NCBI RefSeq assembly: GCF_023702635.1
Contig: NZ_CP098455.1
Location: forward strand, 682,001 to 746,000
Direction of reading: 5' to 3'
Length of the DNA: 64,000 nt
Source of the DNA: Spongiibacter taiwanensis
GTDB lineage: Bacteria; Pseudomonadota; Gammaproteobacteria; Pseudomonadales; Spongiibacteraceae
Positions 34,405 through 42,652 of this stretch are shown piece by piece; the first letter of the stretch is position 1, and the number at the start of each line of letters is the position of its first letter. The translations under genes and the position numbers were made by a program. The notes under the pieces are model-generated. The model was not told the origin of the DNA, searched no databases, and worked only from the letters and a program-made list of their open reading frames with translations.

Positions 34405-35319
34405 TCAACGGAACAGCGCTCTCTTTTCCACCAGAAAGTCGATCAACACCCTGACCCTAGAAGGCATCTGGGCCCTTGTGGGCGCGTAGAGGTAAAACCC
34501 AGGAAACGGCCGGCACCAGGGTTTTAGTACGCGAACCAGCTCGCCCGATTTAATCTGCTGGTAAATACAAAGATCGAGGTATTTGATAATGCCGACCCCG
34601 TTCAGGGCGGCTCGCAGCATACTATCGTCGTCGTTAAATACGGCGCTGCCCCGTGGCTCGAAGGTTTGGGTATGGCCTTCCTCGTCACTGAAAGTCCAAC
34701 GATCCAATGTGCCGCTACCGGCGAAGCGGTACGCCAAGCAGTTGTGTTGCGTCAGCTCAGCGGGTGATTCCGGAATACCATTGCGCTCGAAATACTCCGG
34801 TGAGCCGACAATGGCCATTTCTATCGGTGGTGTGATCGGCACCGCGACCATATGTTCATCCAGGCTTTCCCCCAGTCGAATACCCACATCCGTACTGTCT
34901 GCCACGATGTTGGAAAAACCATCGTTGAGGATCATTTCTATTCGCAGCTCAGGATAGCGCGCAAAAAACTCGGCCAGGTGCGGTTCCAACAGCGTCCGGG
35001 CGGCGATTCGGGAGGTATTGACTCGAATCAGCCCGCTGGGCGCGGAGCGAGATTCACCAATTTCGCCAACGGCCGCATCGATCGCTTTCAGAGCAGGAGC
35101 GAGCCCATCAAACAGACGTTGGCCCTCCTCGGTCAGCGACATGGTCCGAGTCGTGCGGTGCAGCAGCCGCACATCAAGCTCCTCCTCCAATGACCTCAGG
35201 TGCTGAGAGAGGGCGGCCCGGGATATCTCCATTTCGGTGGCGGCTTTGGTAAAACTGAGATGCCTGGCGATGTGAACAAACCAGGCCAGGGCGGGAAGTT
35301 GTGAGGGATTAATCGGCAT
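34405..35319 (-). CDS. LysR family transcriptional regulator
   Basis: 304 residues. The N-terminal winged helix-turn-helix is LPALAWFVHIARHLSFTKAATEMEISRAALSQHLRSLEEELDVRLLHRTTRTMSLTEEG. The remainder is a periplasmic-binding-like co-inducer domain. There is no strong ribosome site before the ATG. Divergent from the first of two tandem hydrolase genes across about 117 bp, so these are the likeliest targets. It could also influence the uxuB end of the locus to its left, but that gene converges on it. Confidence 0.92.
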   Translation of the reverse strand: MPINPSQLPALAWFVHIARHLSFTKAATEMEISRAALSQHLRSLEEELDVRLLHRTTRTMSLTEEGQRLFDGLAPALKAIDAAVGEIGESRSAPSGLIRVNTSRIAARTLLEPHLAEFFARYPELRIEMILNDGFSNIVADSTDVGIRLGESLDEHMVAVPITPPIEMAIVGSPEYFERNGIPESPAELTQHNCLAYRFAGSGTLDRWTFSDEEGHTQTFEPRGSAVFNDDDSMLRAALNGVGIIKYLDLCIYQQIKSGELVRVLKPWCRPFPGFYLYAPTRAQMPSRVRVLIDFLVEKRALFR

Positions 35320-35436
35320 ATTGTAAATTATTACTTAACAGTCATTTAGATTTTGGCACATATATATACAACAAACTACTCCCTACTATGAACAACATCG
35401 AGTGACGCTGTGTCGCTCCCAGCAGGGGACAAGATC

Positions 35437-36351
35437 ATGGAAAAAGTCAGCATTAATACACTCAACGGCTATGGCACGACCATTTCTGCCGTTATTCATC
35501 AACCGGCCGATTTCGATGCTAGCAAGCAGTATTCCGCCGTCGTTGTCTCTCACCCGGGGGGCGGTGTTAAGGAGCAGGCGGCGGGGCTCTACGCTAAAAA
35601 GCTGGCGGAGCACGGCCTGCTGGCCATCGCCTTCGACGCCTCCTTTCAGGGTGAAAGCACCGGGCTGCCGCGGCAACTGGAAAACCCGCACATTCGCACC
35701 GAAGACGTGAATGCGGTGGTCGACTATCTAACGACACTGCCTTATGTCGATGACGCGCGAATTGGCGCCATGGGTATCTGCGCCGGCGCGGGTTACACCG
35801 CCAACGCTGCCATCAATGATCGTCGTATTAATGCGGTGGGCACCGTCAGCGCCGTGAATATCGGCCAGATGTTCCGCAACGGCTGGGAAAACACAGTTGA
35901 GGATGCCGATGCCCTGCCTTATGTCGAGCATGGTTCCGGCGCGCGCAGCAGCGATGCCAAGAGTGATGAGTTAGCGATTCTGCCGTTGGCGCCGATGCGT
36001 GAAGAAGATGCGCCTAATGAAGAGCTGCGTGAGGCCTGGGAGTACTACCACACACCCCGTGCCCAGCACCCCAATGCGCCGGGCTTTATGACGGCTCGCA
36101 GCCTGCCGCAGATTATTACTTACGACGCCTATCACAAGGCCGAGGCCTTTCTGACCCAGCCCCTGCAGATTGTGGCGGGAACGGAAGCGGGCAGTAAGTG
36201 GATGAGTGACGACCTGCTTGCGCGTGCGGCCAGCAGCGACAAGAAAATGCATGTGATCGAAGGGGCGAACCACATGTCGCTGTACGACAAGGAGCCCTTT
36301 GTGAACGAGGCCGTGACTGTACTGGCCGAGTTCTTCCAGAGCCGTTTGTAA
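35437..36351 (+). CDS. DLH/YcjY-like alpha/beta hydrolase, copy 1
   Basis: 304 residues from the ATG at 35437, with GGGGACAAG upstream; an earlier in-frame ATG adds nine residues. An alpha/beta hydrolase whose nucleophile elbow is GAMGICAGAGYTANAA, with cysteine in place of serine as in dienelactone hydrolases. The histidine is in IEGANHMSLYD. There is no signal peptide. Closely related to the next gene, 50 bp downstream. Substrate unknown; a lactone or ester is likely for the family. Confidence 0.87.
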   Translation: MEKVSINTLNGYGTTISAVIHQPADFDASKQYSAVVVSHPGGGVKEQAAGLYAKKLAEHGLLAIAFDASFQGESTGLPRQLENPHIRTEDVNAVVDYLTTLPYVDDARIGAMGICAGAGYTANAAINDRRINAVGTVSAVNIGQMFRNGWENTVEDADALPYVEHGSGARSSDAKSDELAILPLAPMREEDAPNEELREAWEYYHTPRAQHPNAPGFMTARSLPQIITYDAYHKAEAFLTQPLQIVAGTEAGSKWMSDDLLARAASSDKKMHVIEGANHMSLYDKEPFVNEAVTVLAEFFQSRL

Positions 36352-36401
36352 TTATTTTCCCAGCAGCCCGGCGTCAACGCGCCGGACAGGAGATCAAGAT
36401 C

Positions 36402-37352
36402 ATGAGCACCATAAAACACGTAAGCTACCGCAATCTTGGCTGGGACAGCGCGGCCGACCTGTATCTGCCCGCCGATTTTGACGAGGGCAAAACCTATGCG
36501 GCCATCGTCAGTACCCACCCTATTGGCAGCTGCAAGGAGCAGACCTCTGGCGCCGTTTATGGACGACAGCTTGCCGATGCGGGCTATATCGTTCTGGCCT
36601 TCGACGCGAGTTTTCAGGGCGCCAGCGGCGGTGAGCCGCGCTATATGGAAGACCCGGCCATTCGCGTTTCAGACATTCGGTATGCCATCGACTACCTGGT
36701 CAGCCTGCCTTTTGTTAATGAAAACCGCATCGGCGCAATCGGTGTCTGCGGTGGCGGCGCTTACACCGTGAGTGCCGCTACCACCGATCATCGAATCAAG
36801 GCACTGACGTCCATCACTGGGGTGAATTTCGGCCGCCTGATGCGCGAGGGCTTCAGTGAATTCGATCCTGTTGGCGCGCTGAATGCCATGGCTGAGCAGC
36901 GCACTGCCGAAGCCAAAGGGGCGCAACGCCATGTGATTAATTATCTGCCCGATTCTGTTGAGGCGGGCAAACAGGCCGGCGTGAGCGATATCGATGTGCT
37001 GGAAGCGACGGACTACTACAAATCCGAGCGCGGCCAACAGGCGAACGGCGCGACCAGCGGCTTGTTCTCTTTCAACAGCGCCGCCATGAGCTGGGATGCC
37101 TTCGCCCATGCAGAAACGTTGCTTACTCAGCCACTGCTGGTGGTGATTGGCGACAAACCCGGCGGCTTTGGCGCCTACCGTGACGGCAGGGAAATTTATG
37201 GGCGTGCGGCGTCAAAAGCCAAGCAGATTTTTGTTGCCGAGGGGTGGTCACACTACGACCTGTATGATCTGGAAGAGCCGGTCGCTCTGGCGATGGCGCA
37301 GGTCCTGCCTTTCTTTAAACAGCACCTGCAAGCAGAGGAGCGACTCAGATGA
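36402..37352 (+). CDS. DLH/YcjY-like alpha/beta hydrolase, copy 2
   Basis: 316 residues, AGGAGATC upstream of the ATG. Paralogue of the preceding gene (shared LAFDASFQG, RIGA.G.C.G..YT, VNFG or VNIG and the spacing of these blocks). The elbow is GAIGVCGGGAYTVSAA, again with Cys as nucleophile, and the His is in AEGWSHYDLYDLEEP. An arisen-by-duplication pair under the divergent LysR regulator. The two may differ in substrate, since the cap region differs. Confidence 0.87.
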   Translation: MSTIKHVSYRNLGWDSAADLYLPADFDEGKTYAAIVSTHPIGSCKEQTSGAVYGRQLADAGYIVLAFDASFQGASGGEPRYMEDPAIRVSDIRYAIDYLVSLPFVNENRIGAIGVCGGGAYTVSAATTDHRIKALTSITGVNFGRLMREGFSEFDPVGALNAMAEQRTAEAKGAQRHVINYLPDSVEAGKQAGVSDIDVLEATDYYKSERGQQANGATSGLFSFNSAAMSWDAFAHAETLLTQPLLVVIGDKPGGFGAYRDGREIYGRAASKAKQIFVAEGWSHYDLYDLEEPVALAMAQVLPFFKQHLQAEERLR

Positions 37353-37390
37353 AACAGCACGCCACTGGGCAGATTGCCCAGCGGCGTATC

Positions 37391-39115
37391 TCAGGCAGCA
37401 TCCACCGCGACGGATCCCAGGTAGCGCTTGCGTCGGGCCGGTTTCATTTTTTCAATATCCACCAACACCAGACCGTCGATACAGTCGGCAAAATCTGGGT
37501 CGATATTGAAGTCGGCAAAGCTAACACCACCGTCATCACACAGCTCGGTGTACTGCTTGTACAGGGTCGGAACAGCGCAACCCAAGGCGGCCATCTTTTC
37601 TTTCAACTCGGCAAATTCGGCGGTGTAATCTTCACCGGCAAAGTGATGTGCTGCGCCCTCAATGCGATAGGGCATTTTGGCGCTGGCCCAGTTGCTGGTT
37701 GACGAAAAATGGCTGCGATAAAAGGCCACCAACAAATCCTTTGCCGCTCTGGGCATCTTGTCGCTGACACTTACCGGGCCAAACAGGTAGCGCACTTCCG
37801 GGTACCGGTGCAGGTAGCGGCCTAGACCTTGCCAGAGGTAATCCAGGGCATTGCGACCCCAGTAGCGCGGCTGCACAAAACTGCGGCCCAGCTCGGCGCC
37901 CTGCTCAAAAACCTCTTCGGCTTCCAGTACCTTGTAGTCAAACAAGGTGCTGCTGTAGAGGCTCTCATTGGCCTCCAGTGTGGCAACCCGCTTCAGACGA
38001 TAGGCACCCACCAGTTCCAGCTGGTTTTCATCCCAGAGCACAATATGGTCGTAATAGGCGTCGAAGGCATCCACATCCCGGCGGTGGCCTGTGCCCTCGC
38101 CCACGGCGCGGAAGCTGATCTCTCTCAGACGACCAATCTCGCGCATGATGGTGCAGTCACCGCTGTACTGGTAACAGTAGATTTCCATGCCGTCGCGGGT
38201 CGATCCCAGGTGATCGCAGGCGCGAATCGCCCGCCGCAATTCCTGCCGGTCTTCAGGGTGAGCAACGGGTTGCGCCACTGGCATAAAGCAGGGTTCGCCC
38301 CGGCGCTTGCGGCTGCCCAATTTGTAAATATGCTTTTTGAACAGGCGCACTTTCGCCGGCGCGGTGAGCGGCAGGTTGCGATGAACCTCCGCTTCAATGG
38401 CAGGCCCGATGCTGACCCGCACGGTGCGATTGTTCTGTTTGAACATTTCCCGAATCAACCACAGGGTCGACAGGGGCTTGGCCAAAAGGGACAGCGCGTA
38501 AAAGAACACCGAGTTGCGGGCATTGATGTGTACCGGCAATACCGGCGCCGCGGTTTTCTCGGAAAATTTGATAAAGCCATTGCGCCAGCGGCCGTCGCGC
38601 ACCCCTTGCGGACCAAAGCGAGACACCTCACCCGCGGGGAAGATAATCACCGCACCTTCGCCTTCGAGGTGCTGGTGAATCGCGTTGATGTTCTCCCGAC
38701 GATTGCGCTTGCCGCTCATATTATCAACCGGCAATAACAGGCTGCGCAGAGGTTTTAGGGCATACAACAGCTCGTTGGCAACCACTTTCACGTCGCCCCG
38801 TACCTCGGATACCAGCTTCAACAGCGCCAGGCCGTCGAGACTGCCGATGGGGTGATTTGAGATGATCACCAGGCGGCCACTGACCGGAATACGTTCTTTA
38901 TCCAGCGCGCTAACGGCGTAGCTGAAATCAAAATACTCCAGCGCCTTGTCGACAAAATCCAGGCCCTGCAGATAGGGGTAGTCGCGCTCAAACTGCTTGA
39001 ACTCGGCCTCGTGGAACAAATACTTGAGCAGTGCGCTCACGGTTTTTCTTATTCTTGGACTGCCCTGGGCAATGCGGGGAAGCCGCTCATTAATCACCGA
39101 ATCAACTGAAATCAC
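37391..39115 (-). CDS. Two-domain acyltransferase, OlsF-like (ornithine/amino-lipid synthase candidate)
   Basis: 574 residues from a GTG with AGGT upstream. The N-terminal half (about residues 70-290) is a PlsC-type O-acyltransferase: ISNHPIGSLDGLALL, then IIFPAGEVSRFG. The C-terminal half (about 320-560) is a GNAT-like N-acyltransferase related to OlsB, with ELVGAYRLKRV and ELGRSFVQPRYWGRNALDYLWQGLGRYL. Proteins with this order are OlsF, which makes ornithine lipids in one polypeptide. The amino acid used here is not predictable. It lies 26 bp after the LpxH-like gene, so they form an operon. Confidence 0.8.
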   Translation of the reverse strand: MISVDSVINERLPRIAQGSPRIRKTVSALLKYLFHEAEFKQFERDYPYLQGLDFVDKALEYFDFSYAVSALDKERIPVSGRLVIISNHPIGSLDGLALLKLVSEVRGDVKVVANELLYALKPLRSLLLPVDNMSGKRNRRENINAIHQHLEGEGAVIIFPAGEVSRFGPQGVRDGRWRNGFIKFSEKTAAPVLPVHINARNSVFFYALSLLAKPLSTLWLIREMFKQNNRTVRVSIGPAIEAEVHRNLPLTAPAKVRLFKKHIYKLGSRKRRGEPCFMPVAQPVAHPEDRQELRRAIRACDHLGSTRDGMEIYCYQYSGDCTIMREIGRLREISFRAVGEGTGHRRDVDAFDAYYDHIVLWDENQLELVGAYRLKRVATLEANESLYSSTLFDYKVLEAEEVFEQGAELGRSFVQPRYWGRNALDYLWQGLGRYLHRYPEVRYLFGPVSVSDKMPRAAKDLLVAFYRSHFSSTSNWASAKMPYRIEGAAHHFAGEDYTAEFAELKEKMAALGCAVPTLYKQYTELCDDGGVSFADFNIDPDFADCIDGLVLVDIEKMKPARRKRYLGSVAVDAA

Positions 39116-39141
39116 TGTGGCATTACCTGTAAAAAGAAACG

Positions 39142-39969
39142 TTAACTGGCCCGGCGCATGGGCAGCACATCAGCCCGGGCGGGTTTACCCTGGGAATCGA
39201 GGCTGGCGAGCTGAACCCGCTTTTCCGTCCACTGCACCAGCTCCAAATTGCCATCGTGACCCTCGGCCATGGCAGTGCAGTTCTCGATCCAGTCGCCATC
39301 GTTGCAGTACAGCAGCCCGTCAATATGCTTGAGTGCCGGCTGGTGAATGTGCCCGCAAATCACCCCGTCGAGGCCGCGGCGGGCAGCTTCTTCAACGGCA
39401 GCCTTTTCGAACACTTCAATAACCTGGCGGGCGTTGGGAATTCGTTGCTTGATGTAGGTCGCCAGCGACCAGTAGTGCTTACCAAACCGGCGGCGCAGGA
39501 AATTGGCCCAGCGGTTGAGGAACAACAGCAGGTCGTAGGCGTAATCGCCGATCAGATCTTCCCATTTGCTCAGGCGGATATGCTCGTCGAGGCAGTCGCC
39601 GTGAAACATCAGCAGACGCTTACCCGAAACCGTGGTGTAAACCGCTTCCCGTTTGATTTCGATGGGGCCAAAAATCTGGCCAACGTAATCGCGGAAGGGT
39701 TCGTCGTGATTGCCGGGAATGTAAACCACCCGCGTACCCGCGTTGGCCATGCGGAACAGGGTGCGCAGCACTTCGTAGTGACTTGGCGGCCAGAACAGGG
39801 TGCGCTTGAGAGACCACAGATCGACCACGTCGCCCACCAGATAGATGGTTTCGCATTCAACATTGGCCAGGAAATCAAGCAGGTAATCGGCGCGGCAATC
39901 CTTGAACCCAAGGTGGATATCGGAAAGCCAAAGGGTCTTGTACTTAAGCCTTGCGGTCACGTCATGCAT
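39142..39969 (-). CDS. LpxH-like UDP-2,3-diacylglucosamine diphosphatase family metallophosphatase
   Basis: 275 residues, AGAGAGG before the ATG. Calcineurin-type metal motifs are complete: LWLSDIHLGFKD, VGDVVDLWSL, YIPGNHDEPF, MFHGDCLD and VICGHIHQPALK. The overall layout resembles LpxH and its paralogues, which cleave UDP-2,3-diacylglucosamine in lipid A synthesis. It is longer than typical LpxH (about 240), so it may be a paralogue. Co-transcribed with the OlsF-like gene. Confidence 0.85.
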   Translation of the reverse strand: MHDVTARLKYKTLWLSDIHLGFKDCRADYLLDFLANVECETIYLVGDVVDLWSLKRTLFWPPSHYEVLRTLFRMANAGTRVVYIPGNHDEPFRDYVGQIFGPIEIKREAVYTTVSGKRLLMFHGDCLDEHIRLSKWEDLIGDYAYDLLLFLNRWANFLRRRFGKHYWSLATYIKQRIPNARQVIEVFEKAAVEEAARRGLDGVICGHIHQPALKHIDGLLYCNDGDWIENCTAMAEGHDGNLELVQWTEKRVQLASLDSQGKPARADVLPMRRAS

Positions 39970-40083
39970 CCTCTCTATGCATTTGACGCAAGACTACTGC
40001 GCAAAGATGACAGCAGTGGGGCTTTTCCGGGACAGTTTTATGACAGCGTAAGATCGCTGTCATCGACGGGCGTTGGCGCTCAG

Positions 40084-40112
40084 CGAAAACGAAAAGGGGC
40101 GGAATCGCCCTT
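40084..40112 (-). terminator. Rho-independent terminator after the response regulator
   Basis: AAGGGCG/CGCCCCTT arms (40094-40112) with a 4-5 base loop, followed on the minus strand by TTCGTTTTCG. It lies about 40 bp beyond the response regulator stop. Confidence 0.6.
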
Positions 40113-40151
40113 AAGAGAAGACGATAATTTGAATTATGTCATTGCGCGCAG

Positions 40152-40571
40152 TTATTTGGCTACGCACTCCGGAAAATAGAGGTTCAGGACGTCGGTGAGT
40201 TTCTGCTCGTCGAGAGGCTTGCTGGAAAAGCCCTTGATCGTATCCCAACTATCGGCCTTTTCCTTGTCACTTGGATTCAAGGAGGTGGTGAGCATGACCA
40301 CCACTGCGCCGGCCTTCTGCTCCTCCGGCAACAACTGGTAGGCGTCGAGAAACTCCCAGCCGTTCATTTTTGGCATATTAATATCGAGAAAAATGAGGTC
40401 AGGCTGGCGATACCCCCCTTCCACCCTTTCGGTGAGGTAGTCCAGAGCTTCAACGCCATTACCCACTTCGTCGACCTGCTTGGCAAAGCCGTAGTTATCT
40501 ATCAGCAGGCGATGAACGAAATTGGTCGCTTTGCAATCGTCGACCAAAAGTACCAAATCAAGCTTTTTCAC
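40152..40571 (-). CDS. Single-domain response regulator (Rcp1-like)
   Basis: About 139 residues from a GTG at 40571, which has AAAGGAG at good spacing; a TTG two codons earlier is open too. A lone receiver domain: LVLLVDDCKATNF acidic pocket, phospho-acceptor Asp in LIFLDINMPKMNGWEFL, Thr-Ser in VMLTTSLNPSDKEKA and Lys in GFSSKPLDEQKL. There is no output domain. It overlaps the histidine kinase gene by about 14 bp, so it is surely the partner of that kinase. Confidence 0.93.
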   Translation of the reverse strand: MKKLDLVLLVDDCKATNFVHRLLIDNYGFAKQVDEVGNGVEALDYLTERVEGGYRQPDLIFLDINMPKMNGWEFLDAYQLLPEEQKAGAVVVMLTTSLNPSDKEKADSWDTIKGFSSKPLDEQKLTDVLNLYFPECVAK

Positions 40572-42555
40572 GGACAAACTCCTTTAGCGTGAAGAATACG
40601 GTGGTCCCCTCATTTAAGGTGGATTCAATCCATATTCTGCCGCCATGCATTTCAACAATTTTCTTACAGTGGGCCAAGCCAATTCCTGCCCCTTCAATTT
40701 GATCCCGGGTATGCAGACGCTGAAAAATCAGAAACACCCGCTGCAAGTACTGCTGTTCAATCCCGATCCCATTGTCAGCGATGGAAATAAGATAACCCTC
40801 CTCGCCGGGGTGCACGCTCACATCGACTACCGGAGCAACATCGGGTCGCTGGAACTTGATCGCATTGCTGATCAAATTTTGCAGCAGCATGCGCAGTTCC
40901 ATCTTCAATCCATAAATCGTGGGGAGACCTTCACTATAGACCGTTGCACCAGATGCCCTGATTTTGTGATGAAGATCCTGGCACACCAGTTCAAACTCTT
41001 CCTGTAAATTCACCTCTTCGGGAACCACTTCCTTGCCGAGGCGACTGTAATCCAGCAGCCCCTTGACCAAGTCTGACATTCGCGCTGACGACTCGTCGAT
41101 AAAACCAAGAAAGGTCTTACCTTGGGAGTCCAACGCGTCGCTGTAGTACTGGCGAAAAAGATCGACAAAACTGCGCACCGTGCGCAGGGGCTCCTGCAAA
41201 TCGTGGGAGGCGATATAGGCGAACTGGGTCAATTCATCATTGGCCTGGGTCAATTTTTCGTTCTGGGCAATCAACTGCCGTTCCGCCTGCTTACGCTCTT
41301 CAATTTCACGCAATTCACTCGCTCGCCGCTCGCGCAGGGCCGCTGAAAACCCCGCAAAACCCCTTGCCAGCTCACCCACTTCGCCGGGTGCATTCAGGGG
41401 CAGATTTTCCTCTGGCAGGTCCAGATGTCTGGAACGCAGCTCATCGGTGATTTTGGCAATGGGTCTGGCCAGATGACGGGCCAGCGCCGCGCTGATCACC
41501 CCCGCCACCAGCAAGATGGCCGCCAGGTACAACAGCAAGCGGTTCCGCAATTCCTTGTAAGGCAGCAGTATGGTGCTATCCGCTTCGGAGACATACACCG
41601 TTAATTGGTTTCGTTCCGGGTCGGGGCCATACACCACCCGCCGGGCATGAAAGTGGTAATCCGTCCCCTCCCAGCCAAGCACGTTTTGGATCTCCTCCAT
41701 AGCCCGATTCTCAAACATCGGCGCCATTGGCGGAATCTGGTCGACGATATTGTCGCGCTCACCAAACTCGAAGCGGAATTCATGCTCCGGGCTGGGATGG
41801 ACGAGGTATTCGCCCCAGTGGTTGGCGATGATCAGGTAGCGCGCGTCCAGATCCAACCTTTTCATGGCAGCAAAGGTCGCATTCAGGTTGTGATTTTTGA
41901 TCAACACACCGAACAGCTCACCCTCGTCAGTCCGGATCGGAGTCAAGGCCCGAATCGTTGCGTCAAAGGGCTTAACTATTTCACCATGTTCCCGGTTCAA
42001 GTCGATATCAGAAAGATAGACCTCCCCTTCGGCCATGGTCTTGGCCACCAAAAAATAGGAGCGCGCGGACTTGTTCTGCAACTCGGCCTTGGGCACCACG
42101 CGCACACTCCCACCGGGGCCATACCGATCCACCCGGATCAGTTCAGCACCATTGGCATCGAGCAAGCGCAACTGGGAACTGAGGGGGTTGGTTTTCAGCA
42201 TCTCGACAAAAATATGGGTCAGCCGCCCCAGCCAGGCATCAAGGCTCGACGCATCGTCACGGTCAAAACCCTGGTTTTTTACCGCTCGCATCATGCCGTC
42301 AATGGGCGGTGTGCGCGCTAAAAACCGGACATCTCCCTGCAACTCCTCCATTGAGTTCTGAAAGTACTGCATCTGCAGCGCTGAACTGGCAGCGAGCTCC
42401 GTCGCCGTGTTCTGCAGCAGCTGTTGGCGGTTGTTGGCCAGCGTCAGGTAGAGCAGCAACGCATTACTGAACACCAATAAGCCGATGACGGGCACGACGA
42501 GCCGGATCGTGATCCCGGCACGCCAATGAAAAGATGTCTTTGGCTTGGAGGGCAT
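40558..42555 (-). CDS. Membrane sensor histidine kinase
   Basis: 665 residues. An N-terminal membrane helix (about residues 17-35), a periplasmic sensor region of roughly 270 residues (Cache-like), a second helix (about 335-355), a HAMP domain, and a short coiled coil (RERRASELREIEERKQAERQLIAQNEKLTQAN). The H box is YIASHDLQEPLRTVRSFVDLF. The N box is LLQNLISNAIKF; the G boxes are IADNGIGIEQQYLQRVFLIFQRLH and GAGIGLAHCKKIVEMHGGRIWIES. Kinase type resembles those paired with Rcp1-like regulators. The signal is unknown. Confidence 0.92.
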   Translation of the reverse strand: MPSKPKTSFHWRAGITIRLVVPVIGLLVFSNALLLYLTLANNRQQLLQNTATELAASSALQMQYFQNSMEELQGDVRFLARTPPIDGMMRAVKNQGFDRDDASSLDAWLGRLTHIFVEMLKTNPLSSQLRLLDANGAELIRVDRYGPGGSVRVVPKAELQNKSARSYFLVAKTMAEGEVYLSDIDLNREHGEIVKPFDATIRALTPIRTDEGELFGVLIKNHNLNATFAAMKRLDLDARYLIIANHWGEYLVHPSPEHEFRFEFGERDNIVDQIPPMAPMFENRAMEEIQNVLGWEGTDYHFHARRVVYGPDPERNQLTVYVSEADSTILLPYKELRNRLLLYLAAILLVAGVISAALARHLARPIAKITDELRSRHLDLPEENLPLNAPGEVGELARGFAGFSAALRERRASELREIEERKQAERQLIAQNEKLTQANDELTQFAYIASHDLQEPLRTVRSFVDLFRQYYSDALDSQGKTFLGFIDESSARMSDLVKGLLDYSRLGKEVVPEEVNLQEEFELVCQDLHHKIRASGATVYSEGLPTIYGLKMELRMLLQNLISNAIKFQRPDVAPVVDVSVHPGEEGYLISIADNGIGIEQQYLQRVFLIFQRLHTRDQIEGAGIGLAHCKKIVEMHGGRIWIESTLNEGTTVFFTLKEFVREKA

Positions 42556-42652
42556 GCGCAGTCAACAACCTTAGATTCTGCATCAAAGTGTAGAGAGGCT
42601 TGGCGCCAGGGCCCATAGGTAATAGCACGAATGCAGGAGGTTATGCTGCGGG

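Noticed and set aside
37829-38737. 302-residue plus-strand frame opposite the OlsF-like gene
   Set aside because: Shadow frame; the minus-strand acyltransferase motifs are unmistakable.
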